From positions 94,003-158,002 of the forward strand of contig CAUYLG010005311.1 of the NCBI GenBank assembly GCA_963573385.1: DNA of 64,000 bases, in the 5' to 3' direction. Shown here one piece after another: positions 1 to 12,175 of the stretch. The position numbers and the translations under genes were made by a program. The notes under the pieces are model-generated. The model ran no database searches. It was given only the letters and a program-made list of their open reading frames with translations, and was not told where the DNA came from. The DNA comes from Cacajao melanocephalus (lineage: Eukaryota > Chordata > Mammalia > Primates > Pitheciidae). Positions within the stretch are counted from its first letter, which is position 1. The number at the start of each line of letters is the position of its first letter.

Positions 1-299
1 CACCAAACTGACTCGTCTACTAGCTCTGTTTGAAAACCTCCAAGAACAAGCAAGTCACTTCCTGCCATTAGCCCACTCAATTTGGACAAGTGCATTCCTT
101 TTTTTTTTTTTTTTTTTTTTTTGACTCCCAATCTATCTTCAAATGAGTTGACTGCATTTATTTAAGTTTTGGTCTCAAGACTTTCGTAGTAAGCTAAATT
201 CCATGAGACTTTTTTACATAAACTCTAATGTCATCCAGTCTCTTGGGTCTCCTTGTAAAATTTAGTATGAAACTGCTTTGTTCCCCATTGTATTTTAGG
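1..299. other. Unassigned sequence with a 24-T run
   Basis: AT-rich sequence with no gene signal that I can see. Positions 99-122 are an uninterrupted run of 24 T. This could be the poly(A) tail of an unrecognised minus-strand retroelement, but no Alu or L1 3' end follows it. Confidence 0.5.
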
Positions 300-2700
300 T
301 CCATGTTATAAATTTATAACATATTTTTATTGCAAAATATTTCAAATGTACAAAAAGCCTAAAATGATAGAAATATGCATATAACAAACTTTAATAATAT
401 TCATGTTTTCTGTGTTTGCTTTCAACAAAACACATCAGAGCAAAACAACAATGAAAATCTTCACAAATACTGCTGAATCACTTTGTGTGACCTTCCCAAA
501 TCCTGCCTCCTTCCCGCTCTCCTCAGAAGTAACCACCATATTTACTCTGAATCATTCCTCTCCATGTTATAGTTTTACTCATATGTATGTATGTTTACAT
601 CTAGAGTAATATTTAACAGCTTTTAATGTTCATATACATGATACTCTCTCCATACATATGTGTGTGTATAAAATATATGCATGTATGTATATATGTATCA
701 CTCTCTGCAACGTCCTTTACTTAACTTCCGAAGTGTGTCTGGGTTGATAAACATGGCTCCGGTTAATTCATTTTAACCACTGAATAACTACAACAGCAAC
801 CAAAAGCATGCTGCAATGAGATTTGTACACTTGAGACACACGGAAGAAGAGTTTCTCTAGAGTATAAACCAAGACATGAAGTTACTTGGCTGTAGGAAAG
901 TGGCATCTTCAACAATTAGCACACCAAAGGGATTGAATCAATTGATACACATTCCAGTAGCGTACGTTAGCCCCCAGGCCTTCACTTTCTTGACCACACT
1001 TAGTAGAAGACTTTATACTTTTGCCAATCCGGTGGGAATTATATTTCATTGTGGTTTTATTTGCATTTCCCTAATTACCAACACGGCTGAGTGCCTTTGC
1101 TTATGGTCCTTGTCATTTCAATGCTGTTTGTCTGTGAACTGCCTGTTTACACGATTCGTCTTTTTCTTCCCTCTTGAGTTTACAGTCTATTTTAGTTTTT
1201 TAAATTTTTACTTTGGATATTCTGACACAAATCATTCAAATCTCCTCAAATTTTGTCTTATTACTTTATTTATAGAAACACAGACATTTTTAGTGCTAAT
1301 GTAGTTGAATTTATGAGTATTATCCTTTATTGTTTGTCCCTACTGTTTCTAGTATAAATAATTTTCCCTTCTGTGAGTAAAAATTATCTTTACTTTCCTG
1401 TAAAACATAAAATTATGGTTTTCACATTTATGTTTCTCATCTTCTTGGGACAAAGCCTTGTGTATATGGGATATAACCCATACATTATTTTTATCCATAA
1501 AGCTGAGCTTTGTCCCTGTATCATTTATTAAGTACTTCAGTCTTTCCCTGTTGACTTATAATGTTACTCCTGTCATTTGTCGTATTTTCATATTTCAGTG
1601 GTTCATTTGAGGACTCTCTATTATGTTCCATTATTCTATTTAATTCTTGAAATAAAACCACACTTTTATCACACTGTGTAATTGCTTTATTTTATAATTA
1701 GCCTTGATAGAAAAGAAACTTCATCATGTTCCTCTCCTTCAAAATTGCCTTAATCAAACTCGGCTTTTTGCTCTTCAATGCACATTTTAGGATTAGTTTG
1801 TCCAGCAAAATTCCTACTGAGGTTTAGACAGAAATTGCGTTGAATTTATAGGTGAGTTAAGTGAAAATTCTCATTATGTGACCCTGTACATGACAATGTT
1901 ATATCTTTGTACTCCACTTAATCAGATTGTGTAAACTTCTTCTGTAACACTTCGTATTTGTTTCAATAAAAACCTTCAAAACTTTTCTTGGATTTAGTTC
2001 TAGTTATTTAGTTCTTTGTTCTGCAGACACATAGAAAGAACTCTGTACATACGGGTTACAGAATTTTAAATATATTTTAGATTAAGGTTGTGCTTTCTTT
2101 TTCAAACACTCTGAATCCTTCTAATTTTTTAAATGGTTTACCTCCCAATTTTATAGAAGCATAATAAAACGCCACTCTGACTGTTGATTCTTTCAAATTT
2201 ACCTTGCACTTCTGTCCATGAGGGCAGAAATTTTTGGCTCTGTTCACTTTTCCTCCCTAGTGTTCAGAGTGATACTCAGCATACAGTAGACATTAAACAA
2301 ATAATTGTTGAAAAACAATTGTTTTATATTTTTGGTGGATGCTTTTATTAAGATGTAGCATCCTTTTTTATTCCTGTACATGATTTTTGCCTTAAATTTT
2401 ATTTTGTCTGATATTAGTTTTGACCCAATAGTTTTATTTTCACTTATTCTTCCTGATATATATTTTTCCCCATTCCTAAAGGAATTCATTTTAGGTTCAA
2501 ACTTTCTGTGTGGTTTTGTTTTAGGTCTTTTGTTAGTGTTATACGGTAGAATATATTGAAATCATATCTGATCATCTCTGTATGTTAATGTGTGGATATT
2601 TACCTCTCTGACTTCTGTAAAGCCATCCTAATCTATCTTCTGTTTATCAACCTTTCTTCTTGCTTGTTTTTATTTGCCCTTTTAATTTCCTCTACTGGAA
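300..2700 (-). mobile_element. Degenerate old L1 (L1M-type), minus strand
   Basis: Read on the minus strand, scattered blocks match the order of an ancient L1 from its 3' end towards ORF2. There is a 3' UTR/ORF2-end-like part around 500-1150, including the complement of the passage about bases added by cDNA of 'normal' L1 near 1040-1080. An RT-downstream part lies around 1670-1870, and an endonuclease-region-like part around 2380-2460. The copy is heavily diverged and full of stops and small indels, so no frame survives. The open frame at 876-1304 on the plus strand is antisense to it and not a gene. It may belong with the block at 3720-4560, separated by a younger L1 end. The subfamily is uncertain; HAL1/L1ME-type is possible. 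Confidence 0.6.
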
Positions 2701-2782
2701 TTCACAAATGCATCATATGATCCCTTTGTTGGTAGCATGCTACAGATTATATATCTATTCTTTCAGTAATTATCTTTAATTT

Positions 2783-3490
2783 TTCCAATTTTTATTGTGG
2801 TAAAGTACACATACCATAAAATTAACATCTTAAACTATTTTTAGGTGTACAATTCAGTGGTATTAAGCACATTCATATTATTGTACCACTACCATTACCA
2901 TCCATTTTTTGAATTCTTTTCATCTTGCAAAACTGAAACTCTATGACCATTAAACAATAACTTTCCATTCGGCCTTCACCCTATCCCATGTCAACTATCA
3001 TTGTTTTCTGCCTTTACAAATTTGACTACTGTACATACTTCACATAAATGGAGTCATACTATATTGTCTTTTTGTGACTGGTTTATTTCACTTAGCATAA
3101 TGTCCTTAAGGTTGGTTCATCCATTTACAGCATGTGTCCAAATTTTCTTCCTTTTAAAGGCTGAACAATATTCCATTGTTATGTACATTTCACATTTTGC
3201 TTATCCATTCCTCTGTTGATAGACACTTGGGTTGCTTCTACCTTTTAGCTATGATAAATAATACTGCTATGAATATAGGTATACAAATACCTTGAACCTC
3301 TGCTGTTGATTCTTTGAGGTATATACCCAGAAGTGAAACTGCTGGATCACATGGTCATTCTGTTTATTTAAGAAACCACCATACTGTTTTCCATAGTAGT
3401 TGTACCATTTCACCTTCCCAATGACAGTATAAAAGAGTTCCAATTTCTCCAAGTCCTTACCAGCATTATTTTTAATAGTAGCCATACTAA
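2783..3490 (-). mobile_element. 5'-truncated L1M 3' end, minus strand
   Basis: The minus strand ends in the characteristic old-L1 3' terminus: the plus strand starts with 'tttttattgtggtaaagtac', the complement of a 'ttaccacaataaa' end. It then runs through the 3' UTR into the end of ORF2, including the complement of the 'gg(g)tatatacc' passage at 3319-3329. It is better preserved than the L1 debris on both sides, which suggests later insertion. The coding part is broken; the 72-aa frame at 3267-3485 is a leftover of ORF2. Confidence 0.85.
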
Positions 3491-3719
3491 TACATACGTA
3501 GTAATTGCCCTCAAATTGTTAGCACTCATACGTGAGTACAAATTGTTATTACAAAGCAAAGATTATTCAAAATGTTCACCTCATCCTAAATGTGTCACAG
3601 ATCCAAGAACACTTTAACTACTCAGTGAAGTTATTCTCTTTTCTCCTTTAATTCCTATCCACCATTTTATACTTATCTTCTGAAAGGTTATTTCATAGTC
3701 AATATACATTTTATGTATT

Positions 3720-4560
3720 AATTGTTGTGCTAACAACATTTTTCTCCTAACGTAGTTTTAATAAAAGTTTGAACTCTCAATTGTTATAGGTCTGAAAAAA
3801 ATTCCTGAATGACAGTATAGCTGAAAATAAAATTCTAGGCTGAACTCCAAGTTACTGCAGCACTTTGAAGCCACTGCTCTGCTTTTTCTAGTAACTACTG
3901 GTGTTGAGAAGTCAACTGTCCAGCTAAGTGGCATTCATTTTAAGCAAATGTATCTTGTCTTTCAGGATTCTTTTAAGAGTTTCTTTTTGTTACTAACATT
4001 CTATAGTTTCACAATAATCTGTCAAGTTGTAGATTTACTCATTCTGTCAGTCTCAGGACTCATGGATTTTGGTCTGGAAATTTGTAGATTTTTGCTTGAA
4101 ATATTGATGTTTCACAGGACTTGCCATTCTCCTTTAAAGCTCCTTGGTCTGTCTTCTGTATCTTCTAACTACTCATTTGTATGCTTCGCCTCTCTGTGTG
4201 CTCATTTGAGTGAATTTCTCAGCATTGCCTCTGGTTCACAAACTTCCTCACCATGTATAGTTCATTTAATTTGTTGCATTTAAAAATATTTCAATGTCAT
4301 GGTTTTTTTCATTTTCTTAGTTCCCTTTTACTTACGCATCTATCCTTGTTTTCTTTGTTTATATATTTTATAATCTCAGGCTTTTTAATAAAAGTTTCTT
4401 GAAGCATCCTAAATAAACTTATTTAAAATCCACTGTACTACAGTTCTATAAGAAGAGTGTCTTTAGGAATAAAATTCTTCTGAGTGTTGATGAGCTTTTA
4501 GAGCATTACATTAATTCATATGTTTTGAAATTTGAGTTTGCACATCTTGAATATTTTTTT
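3720..4560 (-). mobile_element. Degenerate L1 ORF1/ORF2-start region, minus strand
   Basis: The plus strand at 3800-3920 (sequence around 'aaaattctaggctgaa' and 'gaagtcaactgtccagctaa') matches the complement of the old-L1 region where ORF1 passes into ORF2. The rest to about 4560 is similar in base composition, but matching is weak. It lies in the expected order to be the 5' continuation of the L1 debris at 300-2700. Heavily decayed. Confidence 0.45.
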
Positions 4561-4800
4561 TTAATGTTATTTTCTCTTTCCATCTTTTTCCGAGTTCCCT
4601 CTCGACACTGAGAGGATCTGAAGTTACCACTTTTCAAACCCTCAGGACCCTCAGGTCTTCTAACAAAATTCTGGGGCTCCTTCCCATTGTGATGTTAACA
4701 TTGCACATACGGTTAGTGAGCCACCAGGACACAGCTTAGTTTAGTGTCAGATGGGAAACTATATGGGATCTTCTTTTATTCTAGTTCAGCTGCTTGCTTA
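4561..4800. other. Unassigned
   Basis: No repeat or gene recognised. Confidence 0.4.
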
Positions 4801-4805
4801 CATCC

Positions 4806-5139
4806 CATTATGGACTAAATGTTCATGTCTCCACAAGATTTATTTTTTAAAATTCTTAACCCAGTAGGATGGCATTAGGAGGTGAGGCCCTTGGCAGGTG
4901 ATTAGGTCATGAATGGGATCTGTGCCCTTATTAGAGCTTGCTTTCTCTTTCTCCTATGTGAAGAAACATGGAGAAGTCAGCAGTCTGTAACATAGAACAG
5001 AGCTCTCACCAGAACCCAACCATGCTGGCACCCTAATCTCAGACTTCCAGCCTCCAAAACTGTGAGAAATACACTTCTGTTGTTTATAAGCCACCCAGTC
5101 TACAGTATTTTGATATAGCACCCAGAATTAACTTAGACA
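4806..5139 (+). mobile_element. MLT1-type solo LTR (ERVL-MaLR) with 5-bp TSD
   Basis: It matches the MLT1 LTR along its length: start like 'attatggacta', 'ggcattaggaggtgaggccc', 'gattaggtcatgaatggg', 'ccagcctccaaaactgtgag', 'ttgtttataagccacccagt', and an end near 'ttagaca'. It is flanked by CATCC at 4801-4805 and 5140-5144, the 5-bp duplication typical of MaLR integration. Both ends are mutated from TG...CA only at the first base pair. No internal region remains. Confidence 0.88.
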
Positions 5140-5144
5140 CATCC

Positions 5145-5374
5145 AATTCCCAAAGAGTGGCAGTTTTTGGCTTGTTTACCACCTCCCAGCCTGCTTTCAT
5201 AACCCTCCTTATAGTCTCTAGATTTAAACAAGGAGTCTTCTTCAGGGCCTCATCCCCATGGAGCATTTTTATTCCCCTTTCTCCTTCAAGGGCCAGAAAT
5301 CCCACAACTTTCTGCTTGAGGTCCCAAGCCAGAAGATGTGTGGCATAGCTACATTTATCATATTCTATTCCTCT
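5145..5374. other. Unassigned
   Basis: No repeat recognised. Open frames on both strands here (5084-5305 minus, 5157-5348 plus) have no coding features and partly overlap the LTR. Confidence 0.4.
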
Positions 5375-5682
5375 TTGTCAGAGGTGTGTAAACCAGAGCA
5401 ACTCTATCTTGAATAGGAGCCAAGTAAAATAAGGCTGAGACCCACTGGGCTACATTCCCAGATGGTTAGGCATTCTAACTTACAGGATGAGACAGAAGTC
5501 AGCACAAGATACAGGTCATAAAGACCTCGCTGATTAAACAGGTTGCAGTAAAGAAGCAGCTAAAAACCATCAAAACCAAGGTAGCAACAAGAGTGACCTC
5601 TAGTCATCTTCACTGCTACACTCCCACCAGCACCATGACAGTTTACAAATGCCATGACAACAGCAGGAAGTTACCCTATATG

Positions 5683-5692
5683 GTTTAAAAAG
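5683..5692 (+). promoter_or_regulatory. TATA-like box of the ERV1 LTR
   Basis: TTTAAAAAGG in the U3 part of the LTR, about 130 bp before the AATAAA. The position fits an LTR promoter. Activity cannot be judged from sequence. Confidence 0.45.
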
Positions 5693-5819
5693 GGGAGGCA
5701 TGAATAATCCATTTCTTGTTTAGCATAGCATCAAGAAATAACCATAAAAACGAGCAACTAGCCACCCTCAGGGCTGCTCTGTCTATGGAATAGCCATTCT
5801 TTTATTCCTCTACTTTCTT

Positions 5820-5825
5820 AATAAA
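5820..5825 (+). terminator. Poly(A) signal of the ERV1 LTR
   Basis: AATAAA in the R region of the LTR, followed by a T-rich stretch. It is the expected cleavage and polyadenylation signal of this LTR type. Confidence 0.5.
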
Positions 5826-5928
5826 CTTGCTTTCATGTTACTCTGTGGACTCGCCCTGAATTCTTTCTTACATGAGATCCAAGAACCCTCTCTTGGGGTC
5901 TGTATCAGGACCCCTTTCCTATGAGATC

Positions 5929-7219
5929 TTCTGTTTCAATCAATGGAGATTCTTTTTTTTTTAATTAATATTTTTGCTCTGTTTTGTTTTAGTCCAGTAA
6001 TGCATTTTATGATTTTCTCTTGTCACAGTTTACCCATGTGTTTGAAGCACAGAATGCATTATAGCATTAATGCATGCTGCCTTCTTGACCAGAAGTCCAT
6101 ATTATAATAATTTTGAAAGGTGAGGCCACTTTGTCACTTACTCTTTTCTATCTTGGGTTTTATTTGTATTTCAAATTCTTTGGATGGAATCACGCTGCCA
6201 GCTGTAAATTTATCAAAATGTGATCTTGTCATTCCCACAGTACTATACATGTTATTGAGAACATCGTGAGAAATGTTGTCAAATGCTCTACTGATATTTA
6301 AATACCTAGATTATTCCATGTCTAGGAGGGAAATGACTTAACTTTGGCCTGAGTTAGTCTTGGTAAACTCCACAGTCAGTTAATAATCTTTTCTAAAATT
6401 TGCACCAAAGGGGTGTCAACTTATATAAGCCCGATTTGATGACCATTTAAAAACAGTAGAGTAAATATCATTTATTATGCCAGGAATTCTGCAAGGACTT
6501 CTTCTCTGTAGCACCTCTCCCAAATTCTTCAATTCTTTAAAATTAGCAAGTGGTTATTTTCCCACCTCTGCACCTTTACCTTCATAAAACATCTATCCAA
6601 AAAGTATTTATTTGGATCTGAGGAAGAGCCTTCATTTAAAAGCTCAAGGTGCCCACAATTATCTGTCTTGAGCTTTCATTTCTTCTTAATTATGTTTATC
6701 TATTCTATACTTGTCCATTTTAAAGTTATTCTCCTTGATAAGGAAGGACAAAGCATAAAAATTGAATAATTAGGCTTATTCACATCTCTAAACAATATCC
6801 TTCAGTGGTATCTTATCCTTTTCCTTAACCTTTACATATATATTTGCATGTGCTCAGTCAAGGGCTGCCAAAAGAGTTACATTAGTTAGTTTTCAATAAA
6901 CTATTATGTATTTATAATAATTAAAAATAAAAATAAATTAAATTAAATATTAAAAATCAAGCAAGAGAATTCCAAAAGATTCTCTGCAAGTCATTTTTGA
7001 CATAAATAATTATTTCATGACAAAAGAGAAGCTCCCAAAATCATGATATCTATTATCTTTTATAGAGGATGGTTTCCTGTTTATAAAATACCTGAGCTTT
7101 TGATTTTTAAAACATCTTGAACAAGCCTGACCAAATGGCTAAACCCTCAAAGTATATAAAAGATCTCTTGAAGATATCAAGAAAATTTGTCAGGTAACAG
7201 AAGTAGTGATCATGATATC
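5929..7219. other. Unassigned AT-rich sequence
   Basis: No repeat family recognised with confidence. Positions 6895-6955 are very A/T rich ('taattaaaaataaaaataaa' type), a simple low-complexity patch. Confidence 0.4.
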
Positions 7220-7319
7220 AGTATCTAATACATATATGCACTTACCACGTATCAAAGAGCTTTATTAAGCACTTTACATGAATTATCTCATCAAATCCTT
7301 TTAAAAAACTCTGAGGTAG
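7220..7319 (-). repeat. MIR SINE, minus strand, part 1 (split)
   Basis: The plus strand reads as the complement of the MIR 3' half: 'gagctttattaagcacttta', 'aattatctcatcaaatcctt', 'ctgaggtag'. It is interrupted exactly after GGTAG (7315-7319) by the MLT1 LTR and resumes at 7757. Removing the LTR and one GGTAG restores the MIR wording 'gaggtaggtact'. Confidence 0.88.
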
Positions 7320-7756
7320 TATACTGAGTCTAATAGTGTTTCTTTAAAAATTCATGCCCACCTTGAACCTCAGAATGTGATGACCTTATTTAGAAATATG
7401 GTCTTTGCAGATGTAATTAGAGAATATGAAGTCGCGCTGGATTAGGATGAGCCCTAATCCTATGACTGACGTCCTTACAGAGAAAACAGAAACACGCAGA
7501 CTCCCAGGAAGAATGACACGTGAAGATGGAGACATAGATGAGAGTGATACATCTATCAGCCAAAAAACCATGAAGCCCATCAGAAGCTAGGAAGAGGCAA
7601 GGAAGGATCATCTCACAGAGCCTTCAGAGAGAGCATGGCCTGCTGAAGCCTTGATTTCAGAATTCTATTACCTGGAACTCTGAGAAAAAACTTTTTGTTT
7701 TTTTAAGCCATCGAGTTTTTGGTATCTTGTTGTGACAGCCCTGGGAAACTAATACA
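7320..7756 (+). mobile_element. MLT1-type solo LTR inserted in a MIR, 5-bp TSD
   Basis: It matches MLT1 of the MLT1B/C kind: 'aacctcagaatgtgatgacc', 'tcttt gcagatgtaatt', 'gattaggatgagccctaatc', 'agaagctaggaagaggcaag', 'gccctgggaaactaataca'. It is flanked by GGTAG at 7315-7319 and 7757-7761. The target was a MIR that continues on both sides, which independently fixes both ends. The small frames on the minus strand here are not genes. Confidence 0.92.
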
Positions 7757-7910
7757 GGTAGGTACTCTTTGTTATCCCACTTTATAGATTAAAAAACTGA
7801 AGTTCCAGAAGGTTAGGTAATTCATCCAAGATCAAACAGCTTGTAAACTGCAGAAATTGAATGAAAACCAAGGAAGCCTGACCTCAAACCCAGGTATTCC
7901 CTTCCCCGTG
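7757..7910 (-). repeat. MIR SINE, minus strand, part 2 (split)
   Basis: Continues the MIR from 7319 with 'ggtaggtactctttgttatc', 'ttatagattaaaaaactgaa', 'aggttaggtaattcatccaa' and 'aaacccagg'. This is the complement of the MIR 5' half, including the central core. Confidence 0.88.
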
Positions 7911-7975
7911 TTTGTGTGTGTGTGTATGTATGTGTACATATATAATACACATATACAAATGTAAATACATACACA
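7911..7975 (+). repeat. TG/TA-rich microsatellite
   Basis: (TG)n followed by TATG and TACA variants, about 65 bp and imperfect. Confidence 0.8.
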
Positions 7976-10974
7976 TACGAACACATGCAACCACAAATGG
8001 CCATGAAGTAGTATAGATATTAGTGCTATGAAAGTTTGGAGGTGATGCAAAAGCATTTCAGGATTCTTCTCAGTTTTCTCTTCAAGGAAGCAGAACTTGT
8101 GCTGGACCTTACATTTTGATACAATTAAATTAAGCCAATACAAATTGGAGGGGTAGGGATGGACAATGGATCACAAGATGAAATGTGATGACTGCTAAAT
8201 GATTCTGGCTATAGCACAGAATCCAGGAAAAGACTAAAGTGAAGAAAACTGGAATGGAGAATGGAGGACAATGGTGGAGCACCATGTACACCAGGAAAAG
8301 GAAGTGTGTCTTTACCAGAAAGGTGCAAATTGCTATTATAAATTAGTATACAGGAGTATTTGCATCCACAAAGAAGACAATGAAAACTGTACATATGAAA
8401 GATGAATCTAGTGACCATTCCGAATATGACCTACAGGGGAACAATGTTGGTGAGAAAGAAACTATTTCAGAGAACAAAGCAATAATAGAAACATAAGGAA
8501 ATAAAGGCCTAGATTTGATTGGGAGCAAAGACATCAAACAGTAAGAGAAAGATTTGAGAAATGTTACAAAAGAGATAAATTGATTTCTGATTGACGGCAA
8601 TATTAAGAGAAAGGAAAGGAAGTAAACAAGTGCCAGTTATGATATTTAAAAAAATAAAGATAGAAGCAGGATTAGAAAAACTGATTAACAAATTTAGTTT
8701 AACTACCTACATCAAAGATTATCTTAAATATTTCTTTCTAACATGAAAATGGATTAACCCAATTTTTCTCTGTAATTACTATTCTATAAAATACTATAAA
8801 TTGTTTTTGTTATATATTATGGTCTTTCTCCTATGTTTACATAATATCCTAAAAGCTAGTGACCTTGTAAGTGAGAAATAAATTCCCAAATTATAACATA
8901 TAACTTGGAAATTATCATTGTCATACATTTCCATAGGAAAAATAGCAATTGGATCAGCCAAAGAAAAATGAACTAGTTTTTACTTCAGATTACTTAGTGT
9001 CCCCACAAATTAATTTATTAGTAATCAAAAATAAGACTGGCATATTTCACAATTTGCCTAACAAACTGATTTTTTATGAGCATGCACGTAGCAAATCAGG
9101 AAGCGATCACCGCATTTCAGGAAGAAGTATTTACCTAGTCAGCAAAAATCAAGATGTCACATGCAATCCTCTCTCTATTCCAAGGGCATGAAAAAGGTCA
9201 AGTTTGTTCAATTTCCTAGCACAAAGCTAACATATATGAAACAAAATATAGTTTCATTGAAACTTAAGTCCAAGAATTTTAATTTTTACAGAAACACTTC
9301 AAAGTTGCATCCAAACACCTACCTGAACTTGACTAGCTGAGTAGAAAATGATAATTGCCAATATATATATATTTCACCAATGTAAGAAAGCACTTTGTTT
9401 TAGTTCCTGTCTCCTCAAGTTATGTGGGCAATGTAATGAAGACGTTATTACATTGGACAATATCTGGCTTATAAGATATCTGAAACATTTACTGACCCCA
9501 TGAGACATGCCAGAATAATGGGAGTGGGGAGTATGCTTTATTAATACTAATCCCACACCAAGGCTTTGTGATTCAGATCTTTTTCTACACTGTAAAATGA
9601 TATACAGTTCTCCTCTCCATCCCATCACCATAACAACCATATGTAAATTATTCGTCTAATATCTACTATAACAGATAAGACAACCACCAGGCTTATATGG
9701 TTTCACTTAGAATTCAAGATCTGATTCTAATTATGAGTCTGCTAAGTTTTAAAACGAAAGGTTAGATGTTGTCCATGTTCTGTAACAACATAATTTTGAG
9801 ATATTTCTTGCATGTATTTCTCCATACCCTAACCTCTAAGTTTTATTTGTGTTTCCTTGATCAATATATACCACCACTACTCCCAACACACCTCAATATT
9901 TCAGTAACACTAAGAATGTTAAAATGACATTTTCAATGGAAAAAGATTCCTATTCAAGTCTGTATTTTATTGCAACACAGACTATTTGATAAGTTAATAT
10001 CACACAGAGCTGGAATCATTGTCTTCACATCAGTTTTTAATTTCTGCTTGAGGACATGAGTGTGTTACTCTAATCAAATAAAAATATACCCCAACAAAAT
10101 TTTCCACAAAATAAAGAGAAAACTCACTCGTGGAGTTCACTTTTGAAGTTCTCTTCTTGTTGCTTTTTAAGAATCTGTTGAAATTAACACAGACTTATTT
10201 CAACGAGTATTTCAACCCCAACTAAAATATAGATTTCTTATGGTCAAGAAACATATCTTAAAGTATTTTTATATTCTCCATATTATCAAGTACAGTGTTA
10301 AATATACAATGGAATTTGAGTAAATATTGATTAATTAAAAAGGGGTAATTGTTATTTCACTTTTGGATCTGTAGAAGAAGTGGCCTGGTATTGCTCAAAA
10401 GCAGGAAAAATACTTCGTGACCTCTAAATAAGGACATTTAGATGGAAGAATTTGAAGATAATTTCCGTGTCTTCCTAATAAACAAACCATCTTCTCTTCA
10501 CTTTGTAATTTAGAAATCCACAGCAATAGTTTGATTTCAAATACCAACCTAAATGACAGCCCCATCATTCAAACTCTGAGTACAGATGGCTGACATTCTA
10601 GTCAGGCTGAGAGACAGAGCTCTGCATTTGTTAAATTTGTAAAGGTCTTTATTAAATGGTTCCTTTATTAAAGGATCTACTGCTCTTTCAAAAAAAATCC
10701 TAAATGCTGTCAAAATATTTTATGTTCCAATTATTTTTTAAATTATGAAAATATATGCATCCAATTGAATTTTAAAAATTACTCTTCCATTCACGTGCCC
10801 CACTTTTCTACAAATTTATTTAAAAAAGTCATCTCTTTGAAAGCCAAAACAACATTAGAGATCTCATATCCATAAAAATCCCTCATAAAAAGTTCATTGC
10901 TACAATTTCCAAAACTTTCAGAACCTGTAAATTAACTCAGAATCTACTGAAGAGATAATTAGGAGGCAATAAAA
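7976..10974. other. Unassigned, about 3 kb
   Basis: AT-rich sequence without a repeat I can name. A short (TA)n lies at 9361-9371. The frames here (for example 8343-8600 minus, 8949-9191 plus, 9374-9640 minus) show no protein family features and no conserved splice context that I can support. Confidence 0.4.
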
Positions 10975-11195
10975 GAAAATGGACATGGAGTTAGACACAA
11001 CTAGATTCTATTCATGGCTCTTCCACTTACTAGCTCTAAACTTAGGCAAGTTACTCTGGACTCTCTTTTCTTCACAGGTGAAATGTGAGGTAACTGACTC
11101 TACTTCATAAGGTGGTTGTGAGAATCAATGTAATCATACACATTCAGTGACTATCACAGGACCTGGCACATATCTACTCAATAATTGCTAACATT
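10975..11195 (+). repeat. MIR SINE, plus strand
   Basis: Nearly full-length MIR in sense: 'ggagttagacacaactagat', 'tcttccacttactagctcta', 'aggcaagttactctgg', 'aaggtggttgtgagaatcaa', 'cacaggacctggcacatat', 'ctcaataattgctaac'. Confidence 0.85.
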
Positions 11196-11866
11196 TACAA
11201 CTTGAGGGAAAAATAGGTGAGAGTGGAGCATGAGAAAGAAAGGGAGAAGTGGGAGAAGAGATTTTCAGGAGCATCGTTTTCTTTCTTAAAGACATGGCAT
11301 AGGTGTTCTGGTCATAGGCAGCTCATTGAGGGGTTCAAAACATGGTCAAGTATGTGATTTGATTGACTGAGTAAGTGAATAAAGGAAGAGAAAATAAAAG
11401 AACTAAACGATAAAGAAAAGGGACAGAAAGTAGAAAAAAAGAAACAAGTTAAAAAGAGTTATACTATTTAACTTAGGAACAAGTGAAACAAAGAAACACA
11501 AACTACAAAGGAGTAGAGCATTGTCACCCACATCAGTAAATACTAGCAAATGTACATTGGGTTAAATATAATTTGAAAGACTAAACTGAATAAATGTGAT
11601 TCTAACAATGCCTGAGAACAGTTTCCAAATTAAAACAACTTGTCTACCTTCATAAAGTCACATGTGAATATCAGAACTTATCATCTTTTACCATGGATGC
11701 ACAATTACTTCAATCTTTGGTATTCCATGCCTAAATCCCAGATCTGGGTAAACTATGAATAATAATGGTTTTGCTCTGCTTTTATTTGACCTATTTTCCC
11801 CCACGTTAAAAACTGTCATTTTTAACTCTATATATTGTTTATGCCAATCATATAAAAATGGATTTA
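11196..11866. other. Unassigned, with purine-rich patch
   Basis: 11380-11460 is strongly A/G rich (low complexity). Otherwise nothing recognised. Confidence 0.4.
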
Positions 11867-12169
11867 GCCCAACACGGTGGCTCACACCTGGAATCCCAGC
11901 ACTTTGAAAGGTCGAGGTGAGAGGATAGCTTGAGCTCAGGAGTTCAAGGCCACCTTGGGCAACACAGAAAGACCTCAACTCTGCAAAAAGTTTAAAACTT
12001 AGCCAGGCATGGTGGCATGCACCTGTGGTCCCAGCTACTTGGGAGCTGAGGTGGGAGGATTGCTTGAGCCTGGGAGGTAGAGGCTGCAGTGAGCCATGTC
12101 TATGCAACTGCACTCCAGCCTGGGAGACAGAACGAGATCCTGTCTCCAAAAAAAAAAAAGAAAGAAAAA
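11867..12169 (+). mobile_element. AluJ-type element
   Basis: A full dimeric Alu. It has a left arm, a right arm with 'ttgcttgagcctgggaggta' (an AluJ-like wording) and an A-rich tail at 12148-12169. A short duplication, 'gattta' at 11861-11866 and 12170-12175, is a possible TSD. The 169-aa minus-strand frame at 11688-12197 is antisense Alu translation, not a gene. Confidence 0.95.
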
Positions 12170-12175
12170 GATTTA

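Larger units (their letters stand above)
5376..5928 (+). mobile_element. Solitary ERV1-type LTR
   Basis: A well-preserved retroviral LTR of about 550 bp. It starts near 'cagaggtgtgtaaaccagag' and ends near 'ggacccctttcc'. A TATA-like box ('tttaaaaagg', 5683-5692) and a canonical poly(A) signal AATAAA (5820-5825) are correctly ordered. The 'aactcgccctgaattctttc'-like U5 passage (around 5849-5869) is typical of a class I human ERV LTR group. There is no gag/pol/env sequence beside it, so this is a solo LTR left by recombination. I do not name the subfamily. The right end and TSD are unclear. Confidence 0.75.

Noticed and set aside
99..122. 24-T run as the tail of a minus-strand Alu or processed pseudogene
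   Set aside because: The sequence to its right does not match an Alu or L1 3' end, and no mRNA-like sequence was recognised, so only the T run itself is recorded.
876..1304. 142-aa plus-strand frame
   Set aside because: Lies antisense to degenerate L1. The composition is that of T-rich DNA, with no domain.
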